Positions 1 to 8,227 are shown, counted from the stretch's first letter. The stretch: DNA of 19,056 nucleotides from Paratractidigestivibacter sp963640745 (GCA_963640745.1 CAVIBB010000027.1:1-19056); one strand, 5' to 3'. Notes: generated by a model from the letters alone, not told the origin. Numbers and translations are program-made.

Positions 1-52
1 GGCCGGGCTGCCCCCGTGGGAGGGGTGACGGTATGCACTAGGTCGTGGGCCA

Positions 53-210
53 TAATCGAGATTCTGCGTGCTTTGTTGCGTATTTGATGCCGTGCAATCG
101 GGCCGTCAGCTGGGAAAACGTCGCGCACGACACCCGACGGCTACCCACACGACGTCTCAATACCCCACCCGAAGGCCGTTTCGGCACGCAGAATCGAGAA
201 AAAATGATCA
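53..210. repeat. Family A palindromic element, left copy
   Basis: This intergenic element lies downstream of the minus-strand gene at 253-1293. Its left arm (about 53-70, ending TTCTGCGTG) is complementary to its right arm (185-198, starting CACGCAGAATCGAG). The right part, 185-211, is a perfect 27-bp inverted match to 1432-1458 on the other side of the gene. From TTCTGCGTG to the end of CACGCAGAA the core spans 62-193 (132 bp), against 131 bp in the right copy. The interiors are mostly diverged but both contain a GTCAxCTGGGxAAACG block. No transposase or other gene is seen in it. It could be a MITE-like element, a structured RNA or a DNA hairpin. Bases 1-52 show nothing I recognise. Confidence 0.7.
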
Positions 211-232
211 CAGCGAGCCGGAATCGAAGCCC

Positions 233-252
233 CGAGGCCCGTTCGGGCCTCG
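233..252 (-). terminator. Hairpin directly after the stop codon of the nuclease-fold gene
   Basis: CGAGGCCC (233-240) and GGGCCTCG (245-252) form a perfect 8-bp stem with a GTTC loop. On the minus strand it follows the TAA stop (253-255) immediately. A T-run lies further on, inside the family A arm (minus-strand reading of 199-204). It may act as an intrinsic terminator, although the T-run is about 30 bases beyond the stem rather than adjacent. Confidence 0.45.
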
Positions 253-1293
253 TTAACGTGCAAAGCGCGACTCCTCGAGCCCGCTCAGCCTCCTGAGCCT
301 CAGGTGCAGCTGTTCACGCCGCGTCTGAAGCTCGGGCGCATAGAGGCGACGCAGGCGCATCGTCATCGGGCGGCCCATGCCAGCCTCAAGGGCCTTGCCC
401 ACCTGACGACCCAGGAGCTCGGCCCGCTCACAGGTGGAAAGCGAGAGCCCGGTCGCCTGGATGACGGGGATGCCGAGGGCCTGCACGTCGGAGGCGCGCG
501 CCTTATCGCGCTCGACCTGCGACGGGTCGTTGTGATAAGCGCTGTCGTACTCCAGGTCGAGCATGCCTTCCCAGTAGATGTCAGGCTTGAAGGTGTCTCG
601 GGCGGTAAGGTGCCGAAGCTCGCACGGCACCTCAATCTCGGGGTTGAGCTGCGGCTTCGGGTATCCACGGCCACCTCGCATGGGCTTGAGGTACTGCTCC
701 AGCGCAAGCACGGTCTCCTGCGGGGAGTAAGAGTTATCCAGGACCCAAGAGGCGGCCGCCCTCGCGGGATTGACTCCCGTGATACCCGAGGCGGACGCAA
801 GGTAGCCCCGCAGCTCATCCGAGCCGAGCACCGGCTCCACGAGGAACTCGCAGCTCCCGCCGGGGGCCAGATACGAGTCGTGCGCATACGTGCCGCAAAG
901 CTCCATCCCGAGGAGCAACAGCTCTTCGAACCCGAGGCTGCGGGCTTTAAGCATGAAATACGCCGAAAACGACGGCACGAGGATGTTGGGGGCGATGGCC
1001 ATCAACGTTCCCGCCGGAAACCGCTCCGGAAAGAGCGAGAACTCGAATCCACGCAGGTCGCGCCTGAGCTCGGGCGAGCTCACGGCGACGTGAAGCGGGT
1101 CCGACTCGCTCGCATCGCAGAAGTACGCCAAGGGCCCGAGGTTGATGGAGAGGACGTCCTCGACCCTGCAGGCGCAGGACTGGGGGTCGAGCCGCCTCAA
1201 GCCGGTCGGCTCCGCGCGCAGCCGCCCCGACCTGATGGCAGGCATCACCTTATCGAGCGTCTTTCCGGCAAGTACCAGCACTTTTTCCGTCAT
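253..1293 (-). CDS. Putative PD-(D/E)XK nuclease-fold protein (DUF559/Vsr-like C-terminal domain), copy 1
   Basis: I do not recognise an exact family. The 346-residue protein has an N-terminal region of unclear function, a middle segment with the block LLLLGMELCGTYA, and a C-terminal domain resembling DUF559/Vsr-like nuclease folds. Candidate active-site residues are Glu193 in SPQET, Asp238 in DIYW and Glu248 in LDLEYDSAYHND, followed by an ERDKARASDVQALGIPV helix-strand. The protein at 8399-9553 has the same blocks with identical spacing. The ATG at 1293 is chosen over the upstream ATG at 1347 because GAGAGGGGG lies just before it. AbiEi-like antitoxin proteins share a general three-part layout, so a toxin-antitoxin or defence role is possible but not shown. 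Family A elements flank the gene on both sides in inverted orientation. Codon use is more mixed than in the sucrose genes, which may indicate transfer. Confidence 0.7.
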   Translation of the reverse strand: MTEKVLVLAGKTLDKVMPAIRSGRLRAEPTGLRRLDPQSCACRVEDVLSINLGPLAYFCDASESDPLHVAVSSPELRRDLRGFEFSLFPERFPAGTLMAIAPNILVPSFSAYFMLKARSLGFEELLLLGMELCGTYAHDSYLAPGGSCEFLVEPVLGSDELRGYLASASGITGVNPARAAASWVLDNSYSPQETVLALEQYLKPMRGGRGYPKPQLNPEIEVPCELRHLTARDTFKPDIYWEGMLDLEYDSAYHNDPSQVERDKARASDVQALGIPVIQATGLSLSTCERAELLGRQVGKALEAGMGRPMTMRLRRLYAPELQTRREQLHLRLRRLSGLEESRFAR

Positions 1294-1432
1294 AAGGCCC
1301 CCTCTCGTGGAGGCCGCCTCTACCATGTGGGGACGCACGAGCCGCAATGATTCGCCGAACGGCGCGGCCGATATCGCGTATGCACGTTAACCGGACCATG
1401 AAGAGGCAAAAATGACCCTTTAAGGCCTCGCG

Positions 1433-1597
1433 TGATCATTTTTTCTCGATTCTGCGTGGGATTTCGAGGCTTCGGCGAGTATCTATGGCCACAGGAAGCT
1501 CGCAAAACGCCGCCCCGTCGGCGTTTGCCCAGTTGACGCATTCGTTTAGCTACATCAAGCATCAAATTGAACACGCAGAACCTCGAATTTTTGATCA
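1433..1597. repeat. Family A palindromic element, right copy
   Basis: The element starts and ends with TGATCA (1433-1438 and 1592-1597). Its arms TTTTTTCTCGATTCTGCGTG and CACGCAGAACCTCGAATTTT are largely complementary. The 27 bp at 1432-1458 are the exact inverse of 185-211. An 11-bp block GTTAACGTGCA also occurs inverted, at 252-262 and 1381-1391, and both copies lie exactly 40 bp from the 27-bp block. An interior hairpin pairs AAACGCCG with CGGCGTTT on the minus strand. The element occupies the gene-free stretch 1294-1694, between the nuclease-fold gene start and the ABC permease end. I see no coding sequence in it that I trust. Confidence 0.7.
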
Positions 1598-1628
1598 ACG
1601 GGGCTTCACCCGCCGGCGAAACCATGAA

Positions 1629-1660
1629 GCGCCCGGCCCAGGGACACCTGGGCCGGGCGC
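1629..1660 (-). terminator. Strong hairpin downstream of the ABC permease
   Basis: A perfect 13-bp GC-rich stem is formed by 1629-1641 (GCGCCCGGCCCAG) and 1648-1660 (CTGGGCCGGGCGC) with a 6-base loop. It lies 34 bp past the permease stop on the minus strand, where a terminator is expected. The following bases (TTCATGGTTTCG on the minus strand) are only weakly T-rich, so it is either a weak intrinsic terminator or an mRNA-stabilising 3' hairpin. Confidence 0.6.
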
Positions 1661-1694
1661 CCGTATTCGCGCAAGCGAACGGATTCCGAAGCCT

Positions 1695-4600
1695 CTACTC
1701 CACGGACTTCAGTGCCTCGAGCATATCGACCGTCGAGAGTCGTCGCAGCTCAACGAAGTAAAGCAGCGCCGCGATGACTCCGATGACGATGGCCGGCACG
1801 ACGAACTCGATCGCCGCGAGCTCGGGGTTGAACATTACGTTGTCGGGCGGGACCACGTTCAGGATGTACTGGTGCAGCGCCACGCCCAGCGCCCACCCCG
1901 CGATGAGGCCGAGGATCGTGAGCAGGATCGTTTCTCTATAGATATACATCGTGGTCTCGTTGGAGTGGAAACCGAGGACCTTGATGGTCGAGAGCTCGCG
2001 CATACGCTCGGACACGTTGATGTTCGTCAGGTTGTACATGATGACCACAGCGAGCATGGCGGCCACGAGGATCAAGATGCCCATGATCTTGTTGAGCGAG
2101 ACCACGACTGTGTCGACCTGGGACTGCAGAGCCGTGTTCTGGACCACGGACTTGACACCCTTGAGCTGCATGAATCCGGCCGCGCGCTCCTCCACCGACG
2201 AGAGGCTCCCGTCCTCGAGCCTGACCATGGCGGCGTTGGACTCGAACTTCTTGCCGTAGCAGCCCTCGTAGGCCTCGCGGCTCATGACCATGAAGTGGCC
2301 CATGTACATCTCGCAGACGCCGGACACGCGGACGGTGCGCGCGGTGCCGTCGGAGGCGGTGAACGCAACCTCGTCGCCCACGCCCACGCCGAGCAGCTTG
2401 GCCAGGCGCTCGCTGATCACGGCGCCGTCGCCCTCAAGGTCCAGGGCGTCCCCGCTCCTGCGGTCGCGAAGGTCAAGGTACTCGCCCAGGTCGGAGGTCT
2501 GCTCAGGCACAAGAAGGGTGATCTCCTGCTTGTCGTTGTTCGCGCCGGCGGTGAGGCTCACGGACTCGTAGTGAATGGCCACCTGGGCCGCGACGCCGTC
2601 GGCGGCGAGCGCGTCGTCGAGCTCGGTGAGCTGCGCGTCCGTGGCTGTCGAGCTCTGCGCCACGATCATGTCGTACTTGAGGATGTCGCCGAACTGCTTG
2701 GTGCCCATCTCCTGGATGGAATGCTGCACGCCGAAGCCCGCGACGAGCATGCACGCGGCGCCGGCCACGCCGAGGATGGTCATGAACATGCGCTGTTTAT
2801 AGCGGAAGAGGTTGCGCGCCGTGACCTTGTGCGTGAAGCTCATGCGGCTCCACACGGGGCGGATGCGCTCGAGCATGATCTTCGAGCCGCCCGAGGGAGG
2901 CTTGGGAAGAAGCAACGCCGCGGGCTTCTCGCCGAGCTCGCGACGCACGGCGAGGGCCGCGGGGAGCACCGCGCACAGGCCCGCGAGCACAAGCGCGACC
3001 AGGGTGATCACGGGATAGAAGCCCAGGTGGATCGGGGGAAGCGTGAACTTCGCGCCGTAGGCGTTGTACACGATGAAGGGCAGCAGGGTGTGGCCGAGCA
3101 CGATGCCGAGCACCGCGCCGATGCCGCCGGCGAGCGCGCCGTAGAGCACGAACTTGAGCGCGACGTCGCCGTCGCGGTAGCCGAGGGCCTTGAGCGTGCC
3201 GGAGTTGATGCGCTCCTCGTCGACCATGCGCGTCATGGTCGAGAGCGTGACGAACGCGGCCACAAGGTAGAGAAGCACCGGGAAGACGGTCGCCAGGGAG
3301 TCGATGATCTCGGAGACGGTGCTGTAGGTCTTGTAGGCCTCCGAGCCCAGGGTCTCGCGGCGCGTGTCCGTCTCGTAGGCGGGGGTGTCGAGCTTGGCGA
3401 GACGTGCGCGGGCGTCGGCGAGCGCGGACTCGCCGTCGGCGATCTGCTCGAGCACGTCGGGGAGGGCGTCGTTGTACTCGGCGAGGCCGTCCTCGTACTC
3501 AGCCAGGCCGTCGTTGTACTCGGCGAGCTTCTCGGCCAGGGTCTGCTTTGCGTCGGCGAGGCTCGTCTTCGCGGAGGCGAGCTCCTCGACCTTGGAGGCG
3601 AGTGTGGCGCGAGCGGCGGTAAGGGCATTTGCGCCCGACTCGTACTCGGCCTTGCCGGAGGCGAGCTGGTCGGCGGCGGCGTTGAACGCGGAGCGGCCGG
3701 ACTCGTAGCTCTGGAGCCCCTGCGCGTAGGTCCCGAGGCCCTGCTGGTACTCGGCGAGGCCCTCATAGTAAGAGGCGACACTGGCCTCAGCGGAGGCAAT
3801 CTGCGCAGAAGCCGCGTCGAGCTGCTCCTTTGCGGCGGCGAGCTCCTGCTCCTTCTGGGGAATCGCCGCGCGGGCGGCCTCGACCTGGTCGGCGACGGCG
3901 TCGAGCTGGGCCTTCTTCTCGTCTGCCTCGGCGCGACCGGCGTCGATCTTCTTCTGCGACTCGTCGAGCTGTGCTGCGGCCTCGGCAATGGACGCGCGCC
4001 CGGCGTCGTAGCGGACGACCTGCTCGCGCGCCGCGGTTACCTCCTCGGCGGCAGCCGCGGCCTGCAGCTGGGCCAGATAGTCCTGCTGCGCCTGGAGCTT
4101 CGCCTCGACGGCGGTGAGCTGCGACTCGAGAGCGGCCTTCTTCGCGGGGTCGGTCTCGGCGGCGATCTGTTCCTTAAGGTCAGCGGCCTGCGCCTCGGAA
4201 TCGCTCACCTGCCGGCTCGCTTCGGACACCGCGTCGTCAAGCTTCTGGACCATGGCGCGGGCGGCCTCGACCTGGTCGGCGACGGCGTCGAGCTCGGCGG
4301 TCTTCTCGGCGAGCTGTTCACGCCCGGCGTCGACCTGCGCTTGGGAGGCGTCGAGCTGCGCGTAGGCGTCCTCGAGCTGGGCCCTTCCGTCGTCGTAGGC
4401 CTGGATCTGCGCCTTAGCCTCCGCAAGCTGCGCCGTGCCCTCGTCATAGGCACGCCGCCCCTCGGCAAGCTGCTGCCGGGCCGCGGGCAGCTGGGCCTCC
4501 GCGGCCGCGACCTGCGGGGCCGCCGCGTCGAGCGTGGCCTTCGCGGCATCGAGCTGCGCCTTCGCGTTAGCCAGCTGAGCCTCGGCGGCACGGAGCTCAC

Positions 4601-5750
4601 CGGCCTTCTCGGCCAGCTGGGCCTCGCCGTCCGCGATGGTCGCGGCCGCGGCGTCGAGCGTGCCCTGGTTCTCATCGATCTGGGCCTTCGCGTCGTCTAT
4701 CTGCGCCTGGCCGTCGACGATCTGAGCCTCGGCGTCGTCTATCTGCGTCTGGCCGTCCGCGAGCTGGGTCGCGGCGTCGGCGAGGGTCTCGGCAGCGTCG
4801 TCCAGGGTCTGCTTGGCGTCGGCGAGCTGCTGCTTGGCGTCGTCGACCTCGGCCTGCCCGTCGTCGATTGTCTCCTGCGCGTCGGCCTTCACCGTGGCCA
4901 GGCGGGCCGCCGGCCGCTCGGCAATAAGCCCCTCGACCTCGAACTTATGCGCCTGGACCAGGTCGCGGTACTCGTTGGAGTAGGGGTCCTTGTCCGCGGT
5001 GTCCTCGAAGGTCATGCGCGCCGTCATGTACACGTCGGAGTCGAACTCGTCCGCCACGACCACCGCATAGCCCTTGAGGCTGCCCGTGCCAGCCGTCGAC
5101 TGGCCCATGTTCACGATGGAGATGATCTCCGGCGTGTGGACGTGGCCGACCACGGTGTACTCGGTGTCGTTGAGGCAGGTCTCGTCGCTCAGGGCGTTGG
5201 GCTTCTCGCTCACGCGGATAGTGGAGCCGACGGCGTACTGCTCGCCGACGTTCGTGTCGACGGCGATCTCGCCCTCACGCTCAGGCATGCGGCCGTCGAC
5301 GAGCTCCAGCTGGGAAACCTCATCGGGCATGCTCATCACGCGCATGGCGTCCGTCGAGCCCTCGACGGTCACGTCCTTGAAGTAGCCATACTCGATGGCC
5401 GTCGTGCCGCTGGTCTGGTCGATGGCCGCGACGTCGTCCTCGTCCAGGCCGTAGTCGCTCAGCACGGTGAGGTCGGCCAGCGAGTACTCGCCGAAGTACG
5501 CCTCGCCCGTGGCGCGCATGTCCGGGCCGGCCACGAAGAGGCCGACGAGCGCGAACGAGCCGAGCGCCATGAGCAACATAATAGATATGAAGCGCCCCTT
5601 GGAATGGGCGATCGAGCGCCACACGTCTTTCCAAAGCGCCGTCTTGCCGCGCCTGGGGCAAGAAGCGCCCGTCGCGCGGACGTCGAGCGGGCGCGTTGGC
5701 GTCGCGGGCGTCGAGCCCGTGCGCGGGGTGGGTTTCCTGCGGTTCGCCAT
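1695..5750 (-). CDS. FtsX/MacB-type ABC transporter permease with long extracytoplasmic coiled coil
   Basis: This 1351-residue membrane protein is the permease partner of the ATPase just upstream. In order: a basic cytoplasmic tail; a first membrane helix at about 54-75 (FISIMLLMALGSFALVGLFV); an extracytoplasmic domain; a heptad-like Ala/Gln/Asp-rich coiled coil at about 285-790; a first FtsX domain with several helices at about 815-945; a second FtsX half starting near 970 after SFTHKVTARNLFRYKQRMF; another extracytoplasmic domain; and a C-terminal FtsX domain at about 1207-1351. Usual FtsX permeases are 400-850 residues, so the coiled coil accounts for most of the extra length. The ATG at 5750 is preceded by GGGGAGAG and lies 11 bp after the ATPase stop. 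The ATG at 5981 would overlap the ATPase and has no support. The substrate is unknown; efflux or cell-envelope lipid/peptide export is likely. The TetR gene upstream suggests inducible expression. Confidence 0.9.
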   Translation of the reverse strand: MANRRKPTPRTGSTPATPTRPLDVRATGASCPRRGKTALWKDVWRSIAHSKGRFISIMLLMALGSFALVGLFVAGPDMRATGEAYFGEYSLADLTVLSDYGLDEDDVAAIDQTSGTTAIEYGYFKDVTVEGSTDAMRVMSMPDEVSQLELVDGRMPEREGEIAVDTNVGEQYAVGSTIRVSEKPNALSDETCLNDTEYTVVGHVHTPEIISIVNMGQSTAGTGSLKGYAVVVADEFDSDVYMTARMTFEDTADKDPYSNEYRDLVQAHKFEVEGLIAERPAARLATVKADAQETIDDGQAEVDDAKQQLADAKQTLDDAAETLADAATQLADGQTQIDDAEAQIVDGQAQIDDAKAQIDENQGTLDAAAATIADGEAQLAEKAGELRAAEAQLANAKAQLDAAKATLDAAAPQVAAAEAQLPAARQQLAEGRRAYDEGTAQLAEAKAQIQAYDDGRAQLEDAYAQLDASQAQVDAGREQLAEKTAELDAVADQVEAARAMVQKLDDAVSEASRQVSDSEAQAADLKEQIAAETDPAKKAALESQLTAVEAKLQAQQDYLAQLQAAAAAEEVTAAREQVVRYDAGRASIAEAAAQLDESQKKIDAGRAEADEKKAQLDAVADQVEAARAAIPQKEQELAAAKEQLDAASAQIASAEASVASYYEGLAEYQQGLGTYAQGLQSYESGRSAFNAAADQLASGKAEYESGANALTAARATLASKVEELASAKTSLADAKQTLAEKLAEYNDGLAEYEDGLAEYNDALPDVLEQIADGESALADARARLAKLDTPAYETDTRRETLGSEAYKTYSTVSEIIDSLATVFPVLLYLVAAFVTLSTMTRMVDEERINSGTLKALGYRDGDVALKFVLYGALAGGIGAVLGIVLGHTLLPFIVYNAYGAKFTLPPIHLGFYPVITLVALVLAGLCAVLPAALAVRRELGEKPAALLLPKPPSGGSKIMLERIRPVWSRMSFTHKVTARNLFRYKQRMFMTILGVAGAACMLVAGFGVQHSIQEMGTKQFGDILKYDMIVAQSSTATDAQLTELDDALAADGVAAQVAIHYESVSLTAGANNDKQEITLLVPEQTSDLGEYLDLRDRRSGDALDLEGDGAVISERLAKLLGVGVGDEVAFTASDGTARTVRVSGVCEMYMGHFMVMSREAYEGCYGKKFESNAAMVRLEDGSLSSVEERAAGFMQLKGVKSVVQNTALQSQVDTVVVSLNKIMGILILVAAMLAVVIMYNLTNINVSERMRELSTIKVLGFHSNETTMYIYRETILLTILGLIAGWALGVALHQYILNVVPPDNVMFNPELAAIEFVVPAIVIGVIAALLYFVELRRLSTVDMLEALKSVE
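3868..4294. repeat. Exact 40-bp direct repeat inside the coiled-coil coding region
   Basis: The 40 bases at 3868-3907 recur identically at 4255-4294; both encode most of LDAVADQVEAARA. The offset is 387 bp, exactly 129 codons, so recombination between the copies would delete or duplicate coiled-coil sequence in frame. Around it, at about 3380-4900, are many shorter near-repeats encoding AQLDAA-like and EYNDGLAEYEDGL-like units. Confidence 0.85.
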
Positions 5751-5761
5751 GTTTCTCTCCC

Positions 5762-6463
5762 CTACCACTCGATCTGTGCGATGGGCGTGGGCGCCGGGTT
5801 GACGTCGATGGACTGCACGCGCGCGTCGTGCATGCGGATCACGCGGTCGGCGATGGGCGCGATGGCCGCGTTGTGGGTAACGATGATCACGGTCGCGCCC
5901 TGCTTGCGGCTCATATCCTCGAGGATGCCGAGGACCTGCTTGCCCGTGCGGTAGTCGAGGGCGCCCGTGGGCTCGTCGCACAGGAGGATCTTGGGGTTCT
6001 TCGCGACGGCACGGGCGATGGCCACGCGCTGCTGCTCGCCGCCGGAGAGCTGGGCCGGGAAGTTGCCCATGCGGTCGGCGAGGCCCACGCTGCGCAGGAC
6101 CTCCTCGGGGTCGGCCGCGTCGCGCACGATCTCGGAGGCAAGCTCGACGTTCTCCTTGGCCGTGAGGTTGCTCACCAGGTTGTAGAACTGGAACACGAAG
6201 CCCACGTCGGTGCGGCGGTAATCCGTGAGCTGGTGGGAGTTGTAGGCCGCGATGTCGTTGCCGTCGATGATGACCTGGCCCTCACTCGCGGTGTCCATGC
6301 CGCCGAGGATGTTGAGCAGCGTGGACTTGCCGGCGCCCGAGGAGCCGAGGATGACGACGAGCTCGCCCTTCTCACACGTGAAGTTGACGTCGTTGTTTGC
6401 CAGGATCTCCGTAGCCCCCGACTGATAGCGCTTGGTCTCGTGAATGACCTCGATATACGCCAT
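5762..6463 (-). CDS. ABC transporter ATP-binding protein (MacB/LolD-like)
   Basis: This 233-residue cytoplasmic ATPase is of the class that pairs with FtsX permeases. The Walker A is GSSGAGKS at 40-47, the Q-loop Gln is at 92, the signature LSGGEQQR starts at 139, the Walker B ILLCDEP is at 159-165 and the H-loop His is at 197, so all catalytic elements are intact. Length is normal for the LolD/MacB/SalX group. The start ATG at 6463 has AAGGAGA upstream. It is the first gene of a two-gene operon; the permease follows after 11 bp. Two dyad sites that could bind the divergent TetR protein lie upstream. The transported substrate cannot be read from the sequence. Confidence 0.95.
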   Translation of the reverse strand: MAYIEVIHETKRYQSGATEILANNDVNFTCEKGELVVILGSSGAGKSTLLNILGGMDTASEGQVIIDGNDIAAYNSHQLTDYRRTDVGFVFQFYNLVSNLTAKENVELASEIVRDAADPEEVLRSVGLADRMGNFPAQLSGGEQQRVAIARAVAKNPKILLCDEPTGALDYRTGKQVLGILEDMSRKQGATVIIVTHNAAIAPIADRVIRMHDARVQSIDVNPAPTPIAQIEW

Positions 6464-6472
6464 GTCGTTCTC

Positions 6473-6567
6473 CTTAAATGAACAACGTGTTGACTAGTTG
6501 CAGGGGGAAGTATACCCTTGAGGGTGTGATTTACCATGAACAATACTCAACAGGTTGTTCATTTAAG
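6473..6567. promoter_or_regulatory. Divergent promoter region with twin TetR-type operator dyads
   Basis: Two inverted copies of a 21-bp sequence (one mismatch) sit at 6473-6493 and 6547-6567. Each contains a pseudo-palindrome of the form TNAACA-NNN-TGTTNA (6479-6493 TGAACAACGTGTTGA; 6547-6561 TCAACAGGTTGTTCA). They bracket the likely promoters: a minus-strand -10 TATACT (6514-6509) for the ABC operon, and plus-strand TTGACT (6490-6495) with TATACC (6511-6516), whose 15-bp spacer is short. The arrangement fits TetR binding both sites to control itself and the exporter. The operator call is inferred from symmetry and position. Confidence 0.75.
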
Positions 6568-6589
6568 AGACCAACGCAGGGAGATATCC

Positions 6590-7198
6590 ATGAATGCTGC
6601 CGACACTGGGGGCAAGGTCCGCCGAAACACCGCCACCCGGGCAAAGATACGTCGAGCGCTCACCGAGCTCATCGTGGAGAAGGGCTTCGACGCCTTGACG
6701 GTAAGCGACATCACGCGGCGTGCCGGTGTGAATCGCGGCACCTTCTACCTGCACTTCGTCGACAAGTTCGATGCGCTCGAGCAGCTCGAGGACGAGCTCA
6801 TCGCAAAGCTGAGGGAGGCGCTCGTCCATCCCGGTGCCGCGCGCGAGGCGCAAAACGCATGCGACATGTTCCCGTATCCGCTGCTCCTTCAGGCCCTCAA
6901 GCTCGTTGCCGCCGACTTCGACTTCGTGGCGGCCATCTCGGGCAAGGGCGGAGACCCCGAGTTCCACTCCCGCCTCAAATCCGTCATCAACGGCTTTCTC
7001 GACCAGGGGCTCGAGCTCACGCGCTCCCAGGTCAGGTGCGACCGCTTTCCTTCCGAATACGCGCGCGAGCTCGCCATCAGCCATGTTTTGAGCATCATCA
7101 ACCTGTGGCTCGAGCGCGGCGGCGTCGAGGCCCCCGAGGAGGTCGCGCGCATGATCGTCGCGGCCAAAGACGTCCGGCCGATCGACCTCGTGGGGTAG
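6590..7198 (+). CDS. TetR/AcrR-family transcriptional regulator
   Basis: This 202-residue protein has a classic N-terminal TetR helix-turn-helix at about 36-56 (LTVSDITRRAGVNRGTFYLHF), followed by an all-helical ligand-binding region that I cannot assign to an effector. The ATG at 6590 is preferred because AGGGAGA lies just upstream. The more upstream ATG at 6536 falls inside the operator region and has no ribosome binding site. It is divergent from the ABC exporter operon and shares its control region with it, so it is most likely the exporter's repressor. The LacI-type gene starts only 33 bp downstream on the same strand, so the two regulators may be co-transcribed although they probably serve different operons. 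Confidence 0.92.
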   Translation: MNAADTGGKVRRNTATRAKIRRALTELIVEKGFDALTVSDITRRAGVNRGTFYLHFVDKFDALEQLEDELIAKLREALVHPGAAREAQNACDMFPYPLLLQALKLVAADFDFVAAISGKGGDPEFHSRLKSVINGFLDQGLELTRSQVRCDRFPSEYARELAISHVLSIINLWLERGGVEAPEEVARMIVAAKDVRPIDLVG

Positions 7199-7231
7199 AG
7201 TAGTCTGCTGCACACGCTCGAAGGGACGGCT

Positions 7232-8227
7232 ATGGACATTAACCAGATCGCGCAGATGGCGGGGGTCTCCCGCGCCACGGTCTCGCGCTACTTCAACGAC
7301 GGCTACGTGAGCCAGGAGAAGCGCGACCGCATCCGCGCCGTGGTCAAGGCCACCGGCTACTCGCCGTCGCAGCACGCGAAGAGCCTGCGTACCGGCAAGT
7401 CGAACACCGTGGGCGTCATCATCCCGAAGATCAACTCCGCCTCGGTGAGCCGCATGGTCGCCGGGATGACGCCCGTCTTCGCGGAGCGCGGCTACCAGGT
7501 GCTTCTTGCCAACACGGACAACGACGCCGCGCGCGAGGTCACCTACCTGCGGCTCTTTGACGAACGTAAGCAGGTCGACGGGGTCGTGCTCGTGGCGACG
7601 ATCTTCTCCGACGAGCACTTCGCGGCGATGGAGGGGATGTCGCTGCCGCTCGTGGTGCTCGACCAGGACCTTCCGGGCCAGTCGTGCGTGTACCAGAACG
7701 ACCGCGACGCGCTGCGCGAGATCACGGCGAACGTGCTGAGGACGTCGGCGCACCCCGCCTACATCGGCGTCCTCGAGGAGGACGAGTCCGCCGGCCGCAA
7801 CCGTCACCTGGGATTCCTCGACGCGTGCGCCGCGGCCGACATCGAGGTGCCCGAGCGGGCGCAGATGATCGCCGACTTCACCGTCGACGCCGGGTATACC
7901 GCCGCCGAGCAGTTGCTCGACTCCTATCCGGAGGTGGACACCATCGTGTGCGCCACGGACTCCATCGCGTTCGGCGCCATGACGTGCCTGCGCGAGTACG
8001 GTCGGCGCGTGCCCGAGGACGTGCAGGTCACGGGCGTGGGCGACGCCGAGCTCAGCCAAATCGTGACCCCGACCTTGACGACCGTCCACCACCACTACAA
8101 AACCTCGGGCGCCGAGGCCGCGCGCATGCTCTGCGAGCAGCTCGCCGGCGACGCGACCCGCCGCGAGGTCCGCATGAGCTACGAGATCGTGGCCCGAAAC
8201 TCCACGCGACCGGCAAAAACGCGCTAA
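7232..8227 (+). CDS. LacI-family repressor, probably of the sucrose operon
   Basis: This 331-residue protein begins with a LacI helix-turn-helix (INQIAQMAGVSRATVSRYFNDGYVSQEKR, residues 3-31), followed by a hinge ending near residue 60 and a periplasmic-binding-protein-like effector domain (VGVIIPKINSAS...). The ATG at 7232 follows GAAGGGA. Its likely targets are the two CG-centred 18-bp palindromes before scrA, since this symmetry is typical of LacI-family operators; a ScrR role is inferred from this and from the gene order. The nuclease-fold gene with its two family E elements separates it from scrA by about 1.6 kb. Its TAA stop (8225-8227) lies inside the left arm of the first family E element. 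Confidence 0.9.
   Translation: MDINQIAQMAGVSRATVSRYFNDGYVSQEKRDRIRAVVKATGYSPSQHAKSLRTGKSNTVGVIIPKINSASVSRMVAGMTPVFAERGYQVLLANTDNDAAREVTYLRLFDERKQVDGVVLVATIFSDEHFAAMEGMSLPLVVLDQDLPGQSCVYQNDRDALREITANVLRTSAHPAYIGVLEEDESAGRNRHLGFLDACAAADIEVPERAQMIADFTVDAGYTAAEQLLDSYPEVDTIVCATDSIAFGAMTCLREYGRRVPEDVQVTGVGDAELSQIVTPTLTTVHHHYKTSGAEAARMLCEQLAGDATRREVRMSYEIVARNSTRPAKTR

Noticed and set aside
304..1350. Plus-strand frame of 348 codons opposite nuclease-fold gene 1
   Set aside because: The minus-strand product has a paralog elsewhere in the window and a good ribosome binding site; the plus-strand product has neither.
1320..1625. Small minus-strand ORF of 101 codons, and a similar one on the plus strand at 45-296
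   Set aside because: Both run through family A elements. They share short strings such as TQNREKMIT only because the DNA is repeated, and the matching blocks are read in different relative frames. No start signal is seen.
1485..5954. Open frame of 1489 codons on the plus strand
   Set aside because: It is antisense to the ABC permease and ATPase, whose domains and start signals are clear. Long antisense frames are common in GC-rich genes with strong third-position bias. The translation is low-complexity Leu/Gly/Arg with no family.
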